DNA of 26,754 nucleotides from an uncultured archaeon (GTDB lineage Archaea > Halobacteriota > Methanosarcinia > Methanotrichales > Methanotrichaceae). Below are positions 16,460 through 24,122 of the stretch, piece by piece; position 1 is the first letter of the stretch; each line of letters opens with the position of its first letter. A model generated the notes under the pieces. It did no database searches, had not been told where the DNA came from, and worked only from the letters and a program-made list of their open reading frames with translations. The stretch is from the NCBI GenBank assembly GCA_902385025.1, contig CABMDX010000046.1:1-26754 (forward strand), read 5' to 3'. Both the position numbers and the translations under genes were made by a program.

Positions 16460-17437
16460 ATGCCGAAATTGATGCTGAGACGATTGTCAATCCTTGTCAC
16501 CGGCGGCGCAGGCTTCATCGGCAGCCATCTGGTGGAAAGACTGCTACAAGAAAATGATGTCACCGTCCTGGACAACTTCAGCTCAGGAAAAAGAGAATTT
16601 GTCGCGCCGCACATAAATGATCCCCATTTCCGTCTTATTGAAGCGGACATGCTTGATGCCGCTGCAGTGGAAAGGGCCCTCGCAGGGATGGATATGGTCT
16701 TTCACCTGGCCGCGAACCCGGATGTGAAACTGGGCGCAGAAAATACGCGTGTGCATCTGGAACAAAATGTTCTGCCCACCTATAACCTACTGGAGGCGAT
16801 GAGAAAGGCCGGTGTCCGCCGGATCGCCTTTACATCCACATCCACAGTTTATGGCGAGGCGAAAGTTGTGCCCACTCCAGAGAGCTACGGCCCATTGCTT
16901 CCCATTTCTCTTTATGGCGCATCCAAGCTTGCCTGCGAGGCCCTGATATCCTCCTATTGCCACACCTTCGATATGCAGTCCTGGATCTACCGCTTCGCCA
17001 ATATCGTGGGCGAAAGAGGCACGCACGGCGTCCTGGTGGATTTCATCCGAAAGCTTGGCAAAAACCCAAAAGAGCTGGAGATCCTGGGCTCAGGCAAACA
17101 GAGCAAGTCTTACCTGGAGGTCAGGGACTGTATAGCGGCTATGCTTCATGCAGTTGAGCATTCCGGTGAGGAGGTCAACGTCTTCAACATTGGGTCCTCT
17201 GACTACTTGGATGTAACAGGCATTGCAGACATTGTAGCAAAGCAGATGGGCCTTTTTGGTGTCAAATATAAATACAGCGGCGGCATCGATGGCCGGGGCT
17301 GGAAGGGCGATGTTATGGTTATGTTGCTCTCCATAGAGAGAATCGAAAAGCTTGGCTGGAGTCCACGCATGGGCTCGGCGGGAGCTATCGAATCTGCCGT
17401 AAAGTCACTGCTAAATGATGCAGCTATGAAGGCATAA
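16460..17437 (+). CDS. NAD-dependent epimerase/dehydratase (UDP-glucose 4-epimerase-like)
   Basis: This 325-residue extended short-chain dehydrogenase is diverged from the copy at 896-1822. GGAGFIG is at residues 15-21, VTVLDNFSSGK supplies the NAD-binding aspartate (D38), STSTVYG gives the catalytic Ser/Thr near 127-129, and YGASK gives Y152 and K156. IYRFANIVGERGTHGV follows. The probable substrate is a UDP- or other nucleotide sugar, so the role is in glycan precursor supply; specificity is not readable. Start is uncertain: ATG at 16460 gives a 12-residue lead before the first strand, while ATG at 16472 (MLRRLSILVTGG) better fits a TATA-like GTTATAT at about 16439-16445. It is divergent from the Tfx gene and convergent with the rhodanese gene. 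Confidence 0.9.
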   Translation: MPKLMLRRLSILVTGGAGFIGSHLVERLLQENDVTVLDNFSSGKREFVAPHINDPHFRLIEADMLDAAAVERALAGMDMVFHLAANPDVKLGAENTRVHLEQNVLPTYNLLEAMRKAGVRRIAFTSTSTVYGEAKVVPTPESYGPLLPISLYGASKLACEALISSYCHTFDMQSWIYRFANIVGERGTHGVLVDFIRKLGKNPKELEILGSGKQSKSYLEVRDCIAAMLHAVEHSGEEVNVFNIGSSDYLDVTGIADIVAKQMGLFGVKYKYSGGIDGRGWKGDVMVMLLSIERIEKLGWSPRMGSAGAIESAVKSLLNDAAMKA

Positions 17438-17462
17438 TGCAAAAGGTATAATAATACTGCAT

Positions 17463-18497
17463 CTACGTCACAATGCTCTTAGAGTATTTGGTGTCCTTCC
17501 ACCAATCACCTTCCAGCAGCGTGGCATTGTAGCCCATGAGCTTGAGGCTATAGAAGAGCCTGTAGGCCTGAGGCGTGCCGTAAACGATCTGAATTCCAGT
17601 CGCATCAAGACTTCGCCGGTCAAGAAGCTCCTTTAGCGTGGCTGCATCCTTTATCCGTGAGTTCTCATAAAGATTGTCAACTGTCAGAGGAATGGCGTTG
17701 GTGAGACTGTTCCTTCCGAAATCTGCAAAGTCCCGCGCATCCAGAATCTGAACATTGCCCTGGGATTGCAGGTTCTCAAGATTGTCTGCAGTCACCTGTA
17801 GCCAAGGGACAATGTGCTCTGTGTAGTTGGTGGGTGTAGGATTGGGCGCATTCTTTACAAGCGAGACGCCGGCCTGTACGGCTGCATCAGTGCCGCCATC
17901 TAGCAGGCTCACATGCTTTTGGCCCAGATAATTAAGAGCCCAGAAGACAAAAGCTGCCTCTTCGCCAGATGTGCCTCCGTAAATGAGAAGGTTGTCACTC
18001 TGGTTTATGCCGGCTTTGCACAAAGCCGCTTCTGCTTTGGATTCATCCAGGCCGCCGCTTTTCTGCAGGTCCTTCCAGTAGAGGCTCCGAGCGCCCGGAA
18101 GGTGGCCGCTCCGGTAATCGCTTGGTGCACGGACATCCACAATGACTTGACCCGACTCTCCTGGGGGCGCAAATGCTATGAGATCTGCTGCAGCATAGCT
18201 CTTCGACGCATCTATGGCCTTTTCGGCATTTGATACACTATCGCTCTCGGTTACTGCAGTTCCTTTGCTCTTGGCAATTGACGCATCCATTTCGGCCTTC
18301 TCATAGGCATCCTTCTTGGCCAGCCAGCCGTCCAGGTCAGTCCAATCTGGGCAGGTGGGACAGAACTCGCCGGTTTCTGTGCCCGCCAGGGCCATAATTA
18401 CGATGAAATTCAAATAAACGGCAGCAAACAGCGAGAGCACAAGCGCAATTCCAGCCGCCTTTTGCAGGCCCAAAGACCTGAACACACTGCCACCCAT
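17463..18497 (-). CDS. Membrane-anchored double rhodanese-like protein lacking active-site cysteines
   Basis: The protein has 344 residues. One membrane segment lies at about residues 14-39 (AAGIALVLSLFAAVYLNFIV), then a CPTC pair at 46-49, a charged linker, and two rhodanese-like domains. Domain 1 has VIVDVRAPSDYRSGHLPGAR and domain 2 has VQILDARDFADF. The loops where the sulfur-carrying cysteine should sit read LLIYGGTSGEEA and IQIVYGTPQAY, with Gly replacing Cys in both. Classical thiosulfate sulfurtransferase activity is therefore unlikely; binding or redox roles remain open. The frame extends 11 codons to a GTG, but ATG at 18497 has GTGAT six bases upstream and was chosen. It is divergent from the ADH synthase gene. 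Confidence 0.85.
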   Translation of the reverse strand: MGGSVFRSLGLQKAAGIALVLSLFAAVYLNFIVIMALAGTETGEFCPTCPDWTDLDGWLAKKDAYEKAEMDASIAKSKGTAVTESDSVSNAEKAIDASKSYAAADLIAFAPPGESGQVIVDVRAPSDYRSGHLPGARSLYWKDLQKSGGLDESKAEAALCKAGINQSDNLLIYGGTSGEEAAFVFWALNYLGQKHVSLLDGGTDAAVQAGVSLVKNAPNPTPTNYTEHIVPWLQVTADNLENLQSQGNVQILDARDFADFGRNSLTNAIPLTVDNLYENSRIKDAATLKELLDRRSLDATGIQIVYGTPQAYRLFYSLKLMGYNATLLEGDWWKDTKYSKSIVT

Positions 18498-18660
18498 CGA
18501 AATCACTCTGGGGATAGGAAGATGTGCCACTATTTCAGGCTTACCAGAAAAGGGAAACTATATATAGAGCTAACTTGTTCATCATAGTAATAAAATATAC
18601 TATGATGTACTAATCAGTGCATTAGCTATGAGCTGATCTGATTTCAAAGAGGTAACAGAA

Positions 18661-19464
18661 GTGAGAGGAACATCTATTCGCCTGGAGAGAATATTCAACC
18701 GCAGCACAGGAAACGCAGTCATAATCCCAATGGACCACGGAGTTACCGTTGGCCCCATCAGGGGCATCGGAAGCATCAAGGACATTGCAGCAGCCGTGGC
18801 ATTGGGAGGAGCTGATGCCGCCATCGTCCATAAAGGCGCGGCCTCCTTCGGTCACCGGGGCTATGGTCGGGATCTGTGACTTATCATCCATCTCTCAGCC
18901 TCCACGGCTCTCGGACCAGACCCCAACAATAAGGTCCTGGTGGCAACGGTTGAGGAGGCGCTGAAAATCGGTGCCGACGCTGTCAGCATCCATGTCAACG
19001 TGGGTGCAGAAGACGAGAGCAATATGCTCTCCACATTTGGGGCCGTCTCCCGCAGTTGCCAGGAATGGGGCATGCCGCTGCTGGCGATGATGTATCCCAG
19101 GGGAAAGAAGATCCAGGATGAATATGCTCCCGAGTACATTGCCCATGCTGCGCGGGTGGGTGCAGAGCTTGGAGCGGATATTGTCAAGACTAACTATACC
19201 GGGGACGCGGACAGCTTTTCTCGCGTGGTGGAGAGCTGCCCCGTTCCTGTAGTCATTGCCGGCGGGCCGAGGGTGGAGTCGGAATCGGATCTGCTCAGAA
19301 TGGTCGAGGGAGCCGTAAGCGCAGGAGCACGCGGAGTGGCCATCGGCAGAAACGTCTTCCAGCATGATGATCCGGCGCTGATTACCAGTCGCATCTGCAG
19401 TGTAGTGCATAAGGGCATGAATGCAAAGGAAGCAATGGGGATCTCATCCAGGCAGCAAGAATAA
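18661..19464 (+). pseudogene. 2-amino-3,7-dideoxy-D-threo-hept-6-ulosonate (ADH) synthase with an in-frame UGA
   Basis: Translated through one TGA (codon 73, bases 18877-18879), the frame gives 267 codons aligning end to end, as I recall it, with Methanocaldococcus MJ0400 (about 273). MJ0400 makes ADH, the first step of the archaeal route to dehydroquinate and aromatic amino acids. IPMDHG (D25) lies before the stop; MMYPRGK (Y145) and VKTNYTG (Schiff-base K176) lie after it. The 31-residue gap between the last two equals that in MJ0400. The family has Gly at codon 73 (HRGYGKDVGLII), so one G-to-T change (GGA to TGA) explains it; there is no frameshift. The GTG start has GAGGT at good spacing. 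It is either a real nonsense mutation or a sequence error. Confidence 0.85.
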
Positions 19465-19490
19465 AAGGTATATTTGCAAAGTAGCCTCTG

Positions 19491-20459
19491 ATGAAAGCTC
19501 CAAAAGCCGCGATCCGGGTTGTGGCCCTGGCAATCCTATTTCTTCTGCCAATTGCCCCGGCGGTTCTCTGCAGTGCAGATGAACATGGGGCCGGGGACTC
19601 CGGCCTCGAGGTCCTTTCAATCTCTGGCAATCTGGAGCAGGCCAGGCCGTCATCAATCATGGTACTGCTGCAAAATAATGGCCCATCCAGAGAAGTGGCA
19701 GAGGAGTATGGCCTTGGTGATGCCAATCCGAGCAGCATTGTGGCGGCACTGCATAGCAGTGACGACCGGATCAAGATACTCTCCGGCCCCCAATTCGCAG
19801 GCTCTTTGGCTCCTGGAGAAAATCGCAGCCTTCAGTTCACTGCCTTTGCAAAAGGAGCGCAGGTGGGCGTCTATCCTCTCATTCTCAAGCTCAACTGTTC
19901 CCGTCTTTCGAGTGTTGCAGCCACTGGTGAACAAAGCCTTCCTGACCTTGTCTTTGTTTATCAGAAGATAGCCCAGGAGATCCCTCTGCAAGTAGGGTTA
20001 ATAGCAGGACCAAAGATTGAGGCAAATGAGCTGCTTGGCACTGCCGTGCCTGGGAGGGAGTCGGAGCTGGAGATTGTTCTGGCAAACCAGGGAGATGAGG
20101 CGGCCAGCGACCTTCAGGTGCAGGCCTATCCCCAGCAGCCGTTTCTCAGTATTCAGAACAGTGGAGGGCAAATAGTTCTCCGGCCCGCTGAATCTGCCAG
20201 AACAAAGCTGCAGGTATTCACAGATGAGAATGCTTCACCTGGATACTATGCCCTGCCCTGCAAGGTGTTCTACAGAGATGGAGAGCTGCACAGTCAGGAG
20301 ATCGCAATGGTGGTGCCTGTGAATAATGATGGCCTCAATAGCTGGCTGATTCTGCCTGCGGCAATATTGCTGCTGCTGGCAGGAGTCATTTTGGGAGCAA
20401 AGGGGTACTTCGGCCAAAAGAAAAAGATGCATAGAAGCCTGGTGAGGCTGAAGAGATGA
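19491..20459 (+). CDS. Exported membrane protein, COG1361/S-layer-domain-like
   Basis: The protein has 322 residues. The signal peptide is MKAPKAAIRVVALAILFLLP followed by IAPAVLCSA. Two Ig-like beta domains follow: about residues 35-150 with LEVLSISGNLEQARPSSI, and about 165-285 with ELEIVLANQGDEAASDLQVQ. A single C-terminal membrane segment (WLILPAAILLLLAGVILGAKG, about 288-308) precedes a basic cytoplasmic tail (KKKMHRSLVRLKR). This layout matches archaeal COG1361 proteins, which are often partners of export systems or surface-layer parts; the specific role is unknown. It begins 26 bases after the ADH synthase frame and is probably cotranscribed. It is convergent with the deaminase gene. 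Confidence 0.8.
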   Translation: MKAPKAAIRVVALAILFLLPIAPAVLCSADEHGAGDSGLEVLSISGNLEQARPSSIMVLLQNNGPSREVAEEYGLGDANPSSIVAALHSSDDRIKILSGPQFAGSLAPGENRSLQFTAFAKGAQVGVYPLILKLNCSRLSSVAATGEQSLPDLVFVYQKIAQEIPLQVGLIAGPKIEANELLGTAVPGRESELEIVLANQGDEAASDLQVQAYPQQPFLSIQNSGGQIVLRPAESARTKLQVFTDENASPGYYALPCKVFYRDGELHSQEIAMVVPVNNDGLNSWLILPAAILLLLAGVILGAKGYFGQKKKMHRSLVRLKR

Positions 20460-20505
20460 ATTTCTGAAATATTGAAAAATATTAAAATCATCTGTTGGCA
20501 AATGG

Positions 20506-21744
20506 TTAAGATGTCAGGTGCAGGAAGCGCTTCTGTGCCTCCTCTAAAATCTCAGCTTCACCTGGGATGAACCCCTCGCGCATAAGCACCTTTCCGTTCA
20601 CGATGGTTGTGTCCACTCCGCCTGTCATGCTATAAACCAGGTGAGAGATAATATTCGTTTGCGGGTAGAACCACGGCCTTTGCAGGTCTATCAGAGCCAG
20701 ATCAGCCAATGCGCCCTCATGCATCCCCATATTGAGCCCGAATGCCCTGTAGGCGTTTTCTGTGGCCACGCGCCATATTTGTTCGGCTGAGAAGGCTTCA
20801 GGAGTGTGGTAGGCGTTCTTTTGCACAATTGCCGTCACCTTCATCTCCTCGAAGAGGCTGAGGTTGTTATTGCTTGAGGCTCCATCAGTTCCCAGGCAAA
20901 CGTTCACCTGCGCCTTCATCAGCGTATTCAAGGGCGCTATGCCCGAGGTCAGTTTCAGATTGCTGACTGTGCAGTCCACCACATTTGCCTTTTTCTCCGC
21001 CAGAAGGTAGCAGTCCTCTTCTGAGAGCCAGACGCAGTGCACAGCAGCCAGGCGCTCATTTAATAGCCCGAGGGAATCGAGATATTCCACAGGGCTCTTG
21101 CCCTTGGTGAGCAGAAATCCGTCCACCTCCTCGCGGGTCTCGGAGAGGTGGATATGAATCATGGTATCATTCCGATCCGCGACCTCCTTTACCTTTTGCA
21201 GCGTCTCCTCCGAGCAGGTGTAGGCGGCATGGGGACCGAGAGTTGGCACGATGAGGTCGTCCCCCTTCCAGCGGCGTATAAAGGGCTCAGCCTGGCTGAG
21301 GAACTCGGGCTTCATATCGAAGACCACGCCGGCCATGAAAGCGCGCAGACCCATTTCTTTGGTCGCCGCTGCAGCAGCATCCGGAAAATAGTACATGTCA
21401 TTGAAGCATGTGATGCCGAAACGGATATGCTCCAGGCAGCCCAGCTTCACGCCCCAGCGGATGTCCTCCTCAGTCAGGCGGGCCTCCAGAGGCCAGATCT
21501 TCTCCCGTAGCCAGGGCATAAGCTCCATATCGTCTGCATACCCTCGCAGCAGTGTCATGGCCAGATGGGTGTGGCAGTTGACAAGGCCCGGGATGGCCAG
21601 CTTTCCCCGGCCATCGATGACCTCGTCATCATTTTCATCTTGCAGGTCGCGGCCTATCTTCGCGATTTTGCCGTTCTCGATGAGAATATCACGGCCAGGC
21701 AATAGAGCACTGGATTGGAGAATGGAGACGTTCTTTATCAGCAT
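20506..21744 (-). CDS. dadD: SAH / 5'-deoxyadenosine deaminase (DadD/MtaD-type amidohydrolase)
   Basis: This 412-residue metal-dependent deaminase of the amidohydrolase superfamily converts S-adenosylhomocysteine, 5'-deoxyadenosine or methylthioadenosine to the inosine form, recycling SAM by-products. Metal and catalytic residues are visible: NCHTH (H58, H60), HIHLSET (H199, E202), AAVHCVW (H236) and GTDGASSNNN (D287). MTLLRGYADD and MPWLREKIWPLE are typical of the family, and length matches MJ1541 (about 420). The frame is open to 21924, but that extension would run over a tRNA gene on the other strand. The ATG at 21744 begins MLIKNVSILQ, the family's normal first strand, so it was chosen. 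Which substrate dominates cannot be told. Confidence 0.92.
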   Translation of the reverse strand: MLIKNVSILQSSALLPGRDILIENGKIAKIGRDLQDENDDEVIDGRGKLAIPGLVNCHTHLAMTLLRGYADDMELMPWLREKIWPLEARLTEEDIRWGVKLGCLEHIRFGITCFNDMYYFPDAAAAATKEMGLRAFMAGVVFDMKPEFLSQAEPFIRRWKGDDLIVPTLGPHAAYTCSEETLQKVKEVADRNDTMIHIHLSETREEVDGFLLTKGKSPVEYLDSLGLLNERLAAVHCVWLSEEDCYLLAEKKANVVDCTVSNLKLTSGIAPLNTLMKAQVNVCLGTDGASSNNNLSLFEEMKVTAIVQKNAYHTPEAFSAEQIWRVATENAYRAFGLNMGMHEGALADLALIDLQRPWFYPQTNIISHLVYSMTGGVDTTIVNGKVLMREGFIPGEAEILEEAQKRFLHLTS

Positions 21745-21835
21745 CAGATTAAGGTCGACGGGAGGAATATTAAGATTATCCAAGGCATGATGATCGTCAG
21801 GCTTAAGATCTCCTAGCCCCTGAATTAGGAGGCGG

Positions 21836-21952
21836 GCTGAGGTAGCCAAGCGGCCTACGGCGCTGGTCTTGAGGTACTGGACTCCTCTGGAGGACAGGAC
21901 AGGCAAACCAGTGGTGCATCGCACCTCGTGAGTTCAAATCTCACCCTCAGCG
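21836..21952 (+). tRNA. tRNA-Ser (anticodon UGA) with a 32-nt intron
   Basis: The acceptor stem GCTGAGG (21836-21842) pairs perfectly with CCTCAGC (21945-21951), followed by discriminator G, as in archaeal tRNA-Ser. U8-A9, D stem GCC/GGC, anticodon stem CTGGT/ACCAG (21863-21867 / 21907-21911), a long variable arm GGTGC-ATC-GCACC and a T arm GTGAG-TTCAAAT-CTCAC are all present. The anticodon loop is C-U-UGA-G-A after removing 21874-21905. No CCA is encoded. A T-rich run follows at 21955-21961, a likely terminator. Mature length is 85 nt before CCA. Confidence 0.95.
21874..21905 (+). other. tRNA-Ser intron with relaxed bulge-helix-bulge motif
   Basis: The intron sits at the canonical 37/38 position. 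CTTG (21868-21871) pairs with CAGG (21900-21903) as the 4-bp central helix. The 3-base bulges are AG|G and CA|A, each cut after the second base. The inner helix has a mismatch and then TCCT/AGGA around a CTGG loop. This is the substrate form for the archaeal splicing endonuclease. Confidence 0.88.
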
Positions 21953-21994
21953 TCTATTTTTCCCTGAAAAAAAAGATGCAATTTGCTTTATGAA

Positions 21995-22020
21995 TACCCC
22001 GCTTGGCTTTCAGCGGGGTA
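21995..22020. terminator. Terminator-like hairpin between convergent tRNA and GH17 genes
   Basis: A perfect 9-bp stem, TACCCCGCT with AGCGGGGTA, closes an 8-base loop. It lies 33 bases downstream of the GH17 gene stop on the minus strand and about 43 bases after the tRNA on the plus strand. The T-tract expected after a bacterial terminator is weak on both sides, although A-rich sequence at 21967-21974 gives U-rich RNA on the minus strand. It could act as a 3' end for the minus-strand gene. Confidence 0.55.
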
Positions 22021-22052
22021 CACCGTTCGATTTGTGGCAATTCATCGCGGAC

Positions 22053-23741
22053 CTATGTCCAAAACTCAGGCTTGAGGCTCCCCCCCTTATCCCAAATCCC
22101 CCAACATGCTCCACGAGCTCCCTCTTCAGCAGCTTTCCAGCTCTCATCGAATGCCTCAAAATAGAAGTAAGGGACGTTATTATCCGCGGCCCATTTCACA
22201 AACGCTTTGAAATATTTTGCAGCATTCTCTTGCGAGGCAATAGATTGCCCTTTCGGGCTGCCGCAGCTAGGCCATCCTGTCTCGGAAATCAGAACCTGTT
22301 TCCCCTGAGCCCGGGGAATAGCATACTGATAATAAGCCCAGTTCATGTTGTCAATGGCTTGATCCACATTGACTCCATTGGGATCGGCATAGAACGGATA
22401 GATATTCACCAAAACGATATCGACAACAGCTACGATATTGGGTCTCTCCAGTTCGCCATATGCAAATGCATAGGTAACGGGAATTCCTGATGGGATGGCG
22501 CTTCTGACTTGCTGGATGTAACCAATGAGTTCATTCTCAGTTAGGGAGCGACCTGAACCCAGGGACAGAGCCTCGCTGCCTACTATAACCATATCGGCCT
22601 GACCAGCATTGGCTACTTGAATGAGGTTATTTATCTGTTCTTGATTATTGCCATTCTTTTCGAGCCATGCTCCAACAGCGACCTTCAATCCCATTTCATG
22701 GGCAATGCGACCAGCATTCTCCAGGCCATATGTACATCCAAATGTTCTCACCCAGGATGTGTAGGGTGCAATGATCCTCATTCGTGCTCTTATTTGATCT
22801 TCACTAATTTGCCTGGTCAGAGGATTATTTGGATTTTGCCCGTCCATATAAGGGCTGAAGTCCAGTCCATAAGTAGAGGTTATTCCTTCGACGTTCAAAA
22901 GGAACTTCTCCCAGGATCCTGCTGAGTTGCGGTTCGCCACAACTCCATCGCCGCCTCCTTTTTCAGCACAAACATACTGGCCATTGGCTGCACGGAGGGC
23001 TACATAATTATTGCCCAAATCTGAGGATTTGAACATCTCCCAGGACCCGACAGCGTTGCGGTTAGCATAGACTCCATCTCCACCGCCGCCTTCGGCGCAG
23101 ACAAATTGACCGTTGGAAGCACGAAGGGCCAAGTTATTATTGCCCAAATCCATTCGTTTAAAGGTCTCCCAGCTTCCTTTAGCGTTGCGGTTGGCAACCA
23201 CCTCACGGCCGCCACCACCTTCAGCGCAAACATACTGGCCATTAGAGGCTCTCAGAGCTATATTATCAAGATTGATGCGTTTGAATGTCTCCCATGCGCC
23301 TACAGCGTTGCGGTTGGCCACGACCGCTCCGCCTCCGCCGCCTTCTGCACAAACGTACTGGCCGTTATAAGCACGAAGTGCTACATTGTTGTTTCCTAGA
23401 TCGATGAGCTTGAATATCTCCCATGCGCCTATTGCGTTACGGTTGGCCACAATGACATTGCCGCCGCCACTTTCAGCACATGCGTACTTTCCATTGGAAG
23501 CTTGAAGGGCCACATTATTATCCCCCCGATTGATAAGCCTGAACGTTTCCCATGAACCTACCGCATTACGGTTGGCTACAACTCCATCCCCGCCGCCACC
23601 TTCTGCGCATATGTACTGTCCGTTTGCGGCCTGAAGTGCGATATCATCCTTTGCTTCTGATACATTCCCGAGAATAGATGCCATAATTATGGGGAGCAAG
23701 CTTATGAAAAGCGCAATGCGAAACAGCAGACTAGTCTCCAT
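22053..23741 (-). CDS. Secreted GH17-like glycoside hydrolase with six fascin-like repeats
   Basis: The protein has 562 residues. A signal peptide (METSLLFRIALFISLLPIIM, cleavage near residue 30) is followed by six repeats of about 43 residues with the core ALRASNGQYVCAEGGGG, cysteines at 45, 88, 131, 172, 215 and 258. These resemble fascin-type beta-trefoil units, known to bind ligands such as glycans. Residues about 288-562 resemble a family 17 hydrolase (beta-1,3-glucanase fold): TYGLDFSPYMDG, VGSEAL with the likely acid/base E390, ISETGWPSCGS with nucleophile E487, and YFYFEAFDESWK. GSEAL departs from the common GNE. The ATG at 23741 has GGAAGTGA upstream; another ATG five codons earlier is possible. 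It is probably secreted, acting on extracellular polysaccharide or the cell's own sheath. It is monocistronic. Confidence 0.88.
   Translation of the reverse strand: METSLLFRIALFISLLPIIMASILGNVSEAKDDIALQAANGQYICAEGGGGDGVVANRNAVGSWETFRLINRGDNNVALQASNGKYACAESGGGNVIVANRNAIGAWEIFKLIDLGNNNVALRAYNGQYVCAEGGGGGAVVANRNAVGAWETFKRINLDNIALRASNGQYVCAEGGGGREVVANRNAKGSWETFKRMDLGNNNLALRASNGQFVCAEGGGGDGVYANRNAVGSWEMFKSSDLGNNYVALRAANGQYVCAEKGGGDGVVANRNSAGSWEKFLLNVEGITSTYGLDFSPYMDGQNPNNPLTRQISEDQIRARMRIIAPYTSWVRTFGCTYGLENAGRIAHEMGLKVAVGAWLEKNGNNQEQINNLIQVANAGQADMVIVGSEALSLGSGRSLTENELIGYIQQVRSAIPSGIPVTYAFAYGELERPNIVAVVDIVLVNIYPFYADPNGVNVDQAIDNMNWAYYQYAIPRAQGKQVLISETGWPSCGSPKGQSIASQENAAKYFKAFVKWAADNNVPYFYFEAFDESWKAAEEGARGACWGIWDKGGSLKPEFWT
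22902..23645 (-). repeat. Six tandem repeats of about 129 bp encoding fascin-like units
   Basis: The repeated codons specify NGQYVCAEGGGG, VVANRNAVGSWETFK and spacer residues at a 43-residue period (41 in one case). Copies are less identical at DNA level than in the heptad gene, so they are older, held by selection on the fold. Six units fit two three-fold trefoils. Confidence 0.8.
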
Positions 23742-23756
23742 CGATCTCACTTCCAT

Positions 23757-24122
23757 TGCAAAATAGATTGCTGAGCGATATCATCTGATCACATCCGTAT
23801 TTTCCCAGCAAACCATCAGATAATTGAATTCGATTGCAACCATTCCACATATCTCATCCCTTGCCTGTAATTTATTGCTTACATACTATAAATAATTTTT
23901 GTGTATATAAATTATTTTCCCGATAAAAACTGCCTCTACTCTTTCGGATCTTCGTGATTCCCATGTGGCTGCCCCCAAAACAAGAATATCTTCTTGCGGG
24001 AAACGAATCTCTCCAGCTCAAATCACAGCAAGGCTTATCAGGCATCGAAGTTCTATCGGCTAATTAGAAAAGTTATATTTTGACCCATAATCCCTACAAA
24101 AATCAGATAAAAGGAGAGAATA
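23757..24122. other. Non-coding divergent region between GH17 and MoxR genes
   Basis: About 365 bases hold no convincing gene. The stretch 23885-23920 is very AT-rich (it contains GTATATAAATTA) and could carry the promoter of the GH17 gene with a long leader. The right end carries the MoxR promoter, listed separately. No strong inverted repeat was noticed. Confidence 0.45.
24070..24081 (+). promoter_or_regulatory. TATA-like promoter of the MoxR operon
   Basis: AAGTTATATTTT is preceded by an A-rich GAAAAG that fits a BRE. It predicts a start near 24100, leaving room for the AAGGAG Shine-Dalgarno at 24111-24116, six bases before the ATG at 24123. Confidence 0.5.

Noticed and set aside
18877..18879. 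UGA codon read as selenocysteine
   Set aside because: The family has glycine here, not cysteine or selenocysteine, no Sec-related gene or obvious SECIS stem was seen, and the codon is one base from GGA.
18940..19464. Separate gene starting at GTG 18940
   Set aside because: It lacks the first strands and Asp25 of the barrel, and the frame is open upstream to the UGA, so it is the second half of the interrupted ADH synthase.
21787..21824. C/D box sRNA (ATGATGA then CTGA) upstream of the tRNA
   Set aside because: Only one C and one D box were found, with no C'/D' pair or closing stem, so it is probably chance.
21745..21924. N-terminal extension of the deaminase
   Set aside because: It would run antisense through most of the tRNA-Ser gene and does not resemble the family, whose first strand starts at the ATG at 21744.
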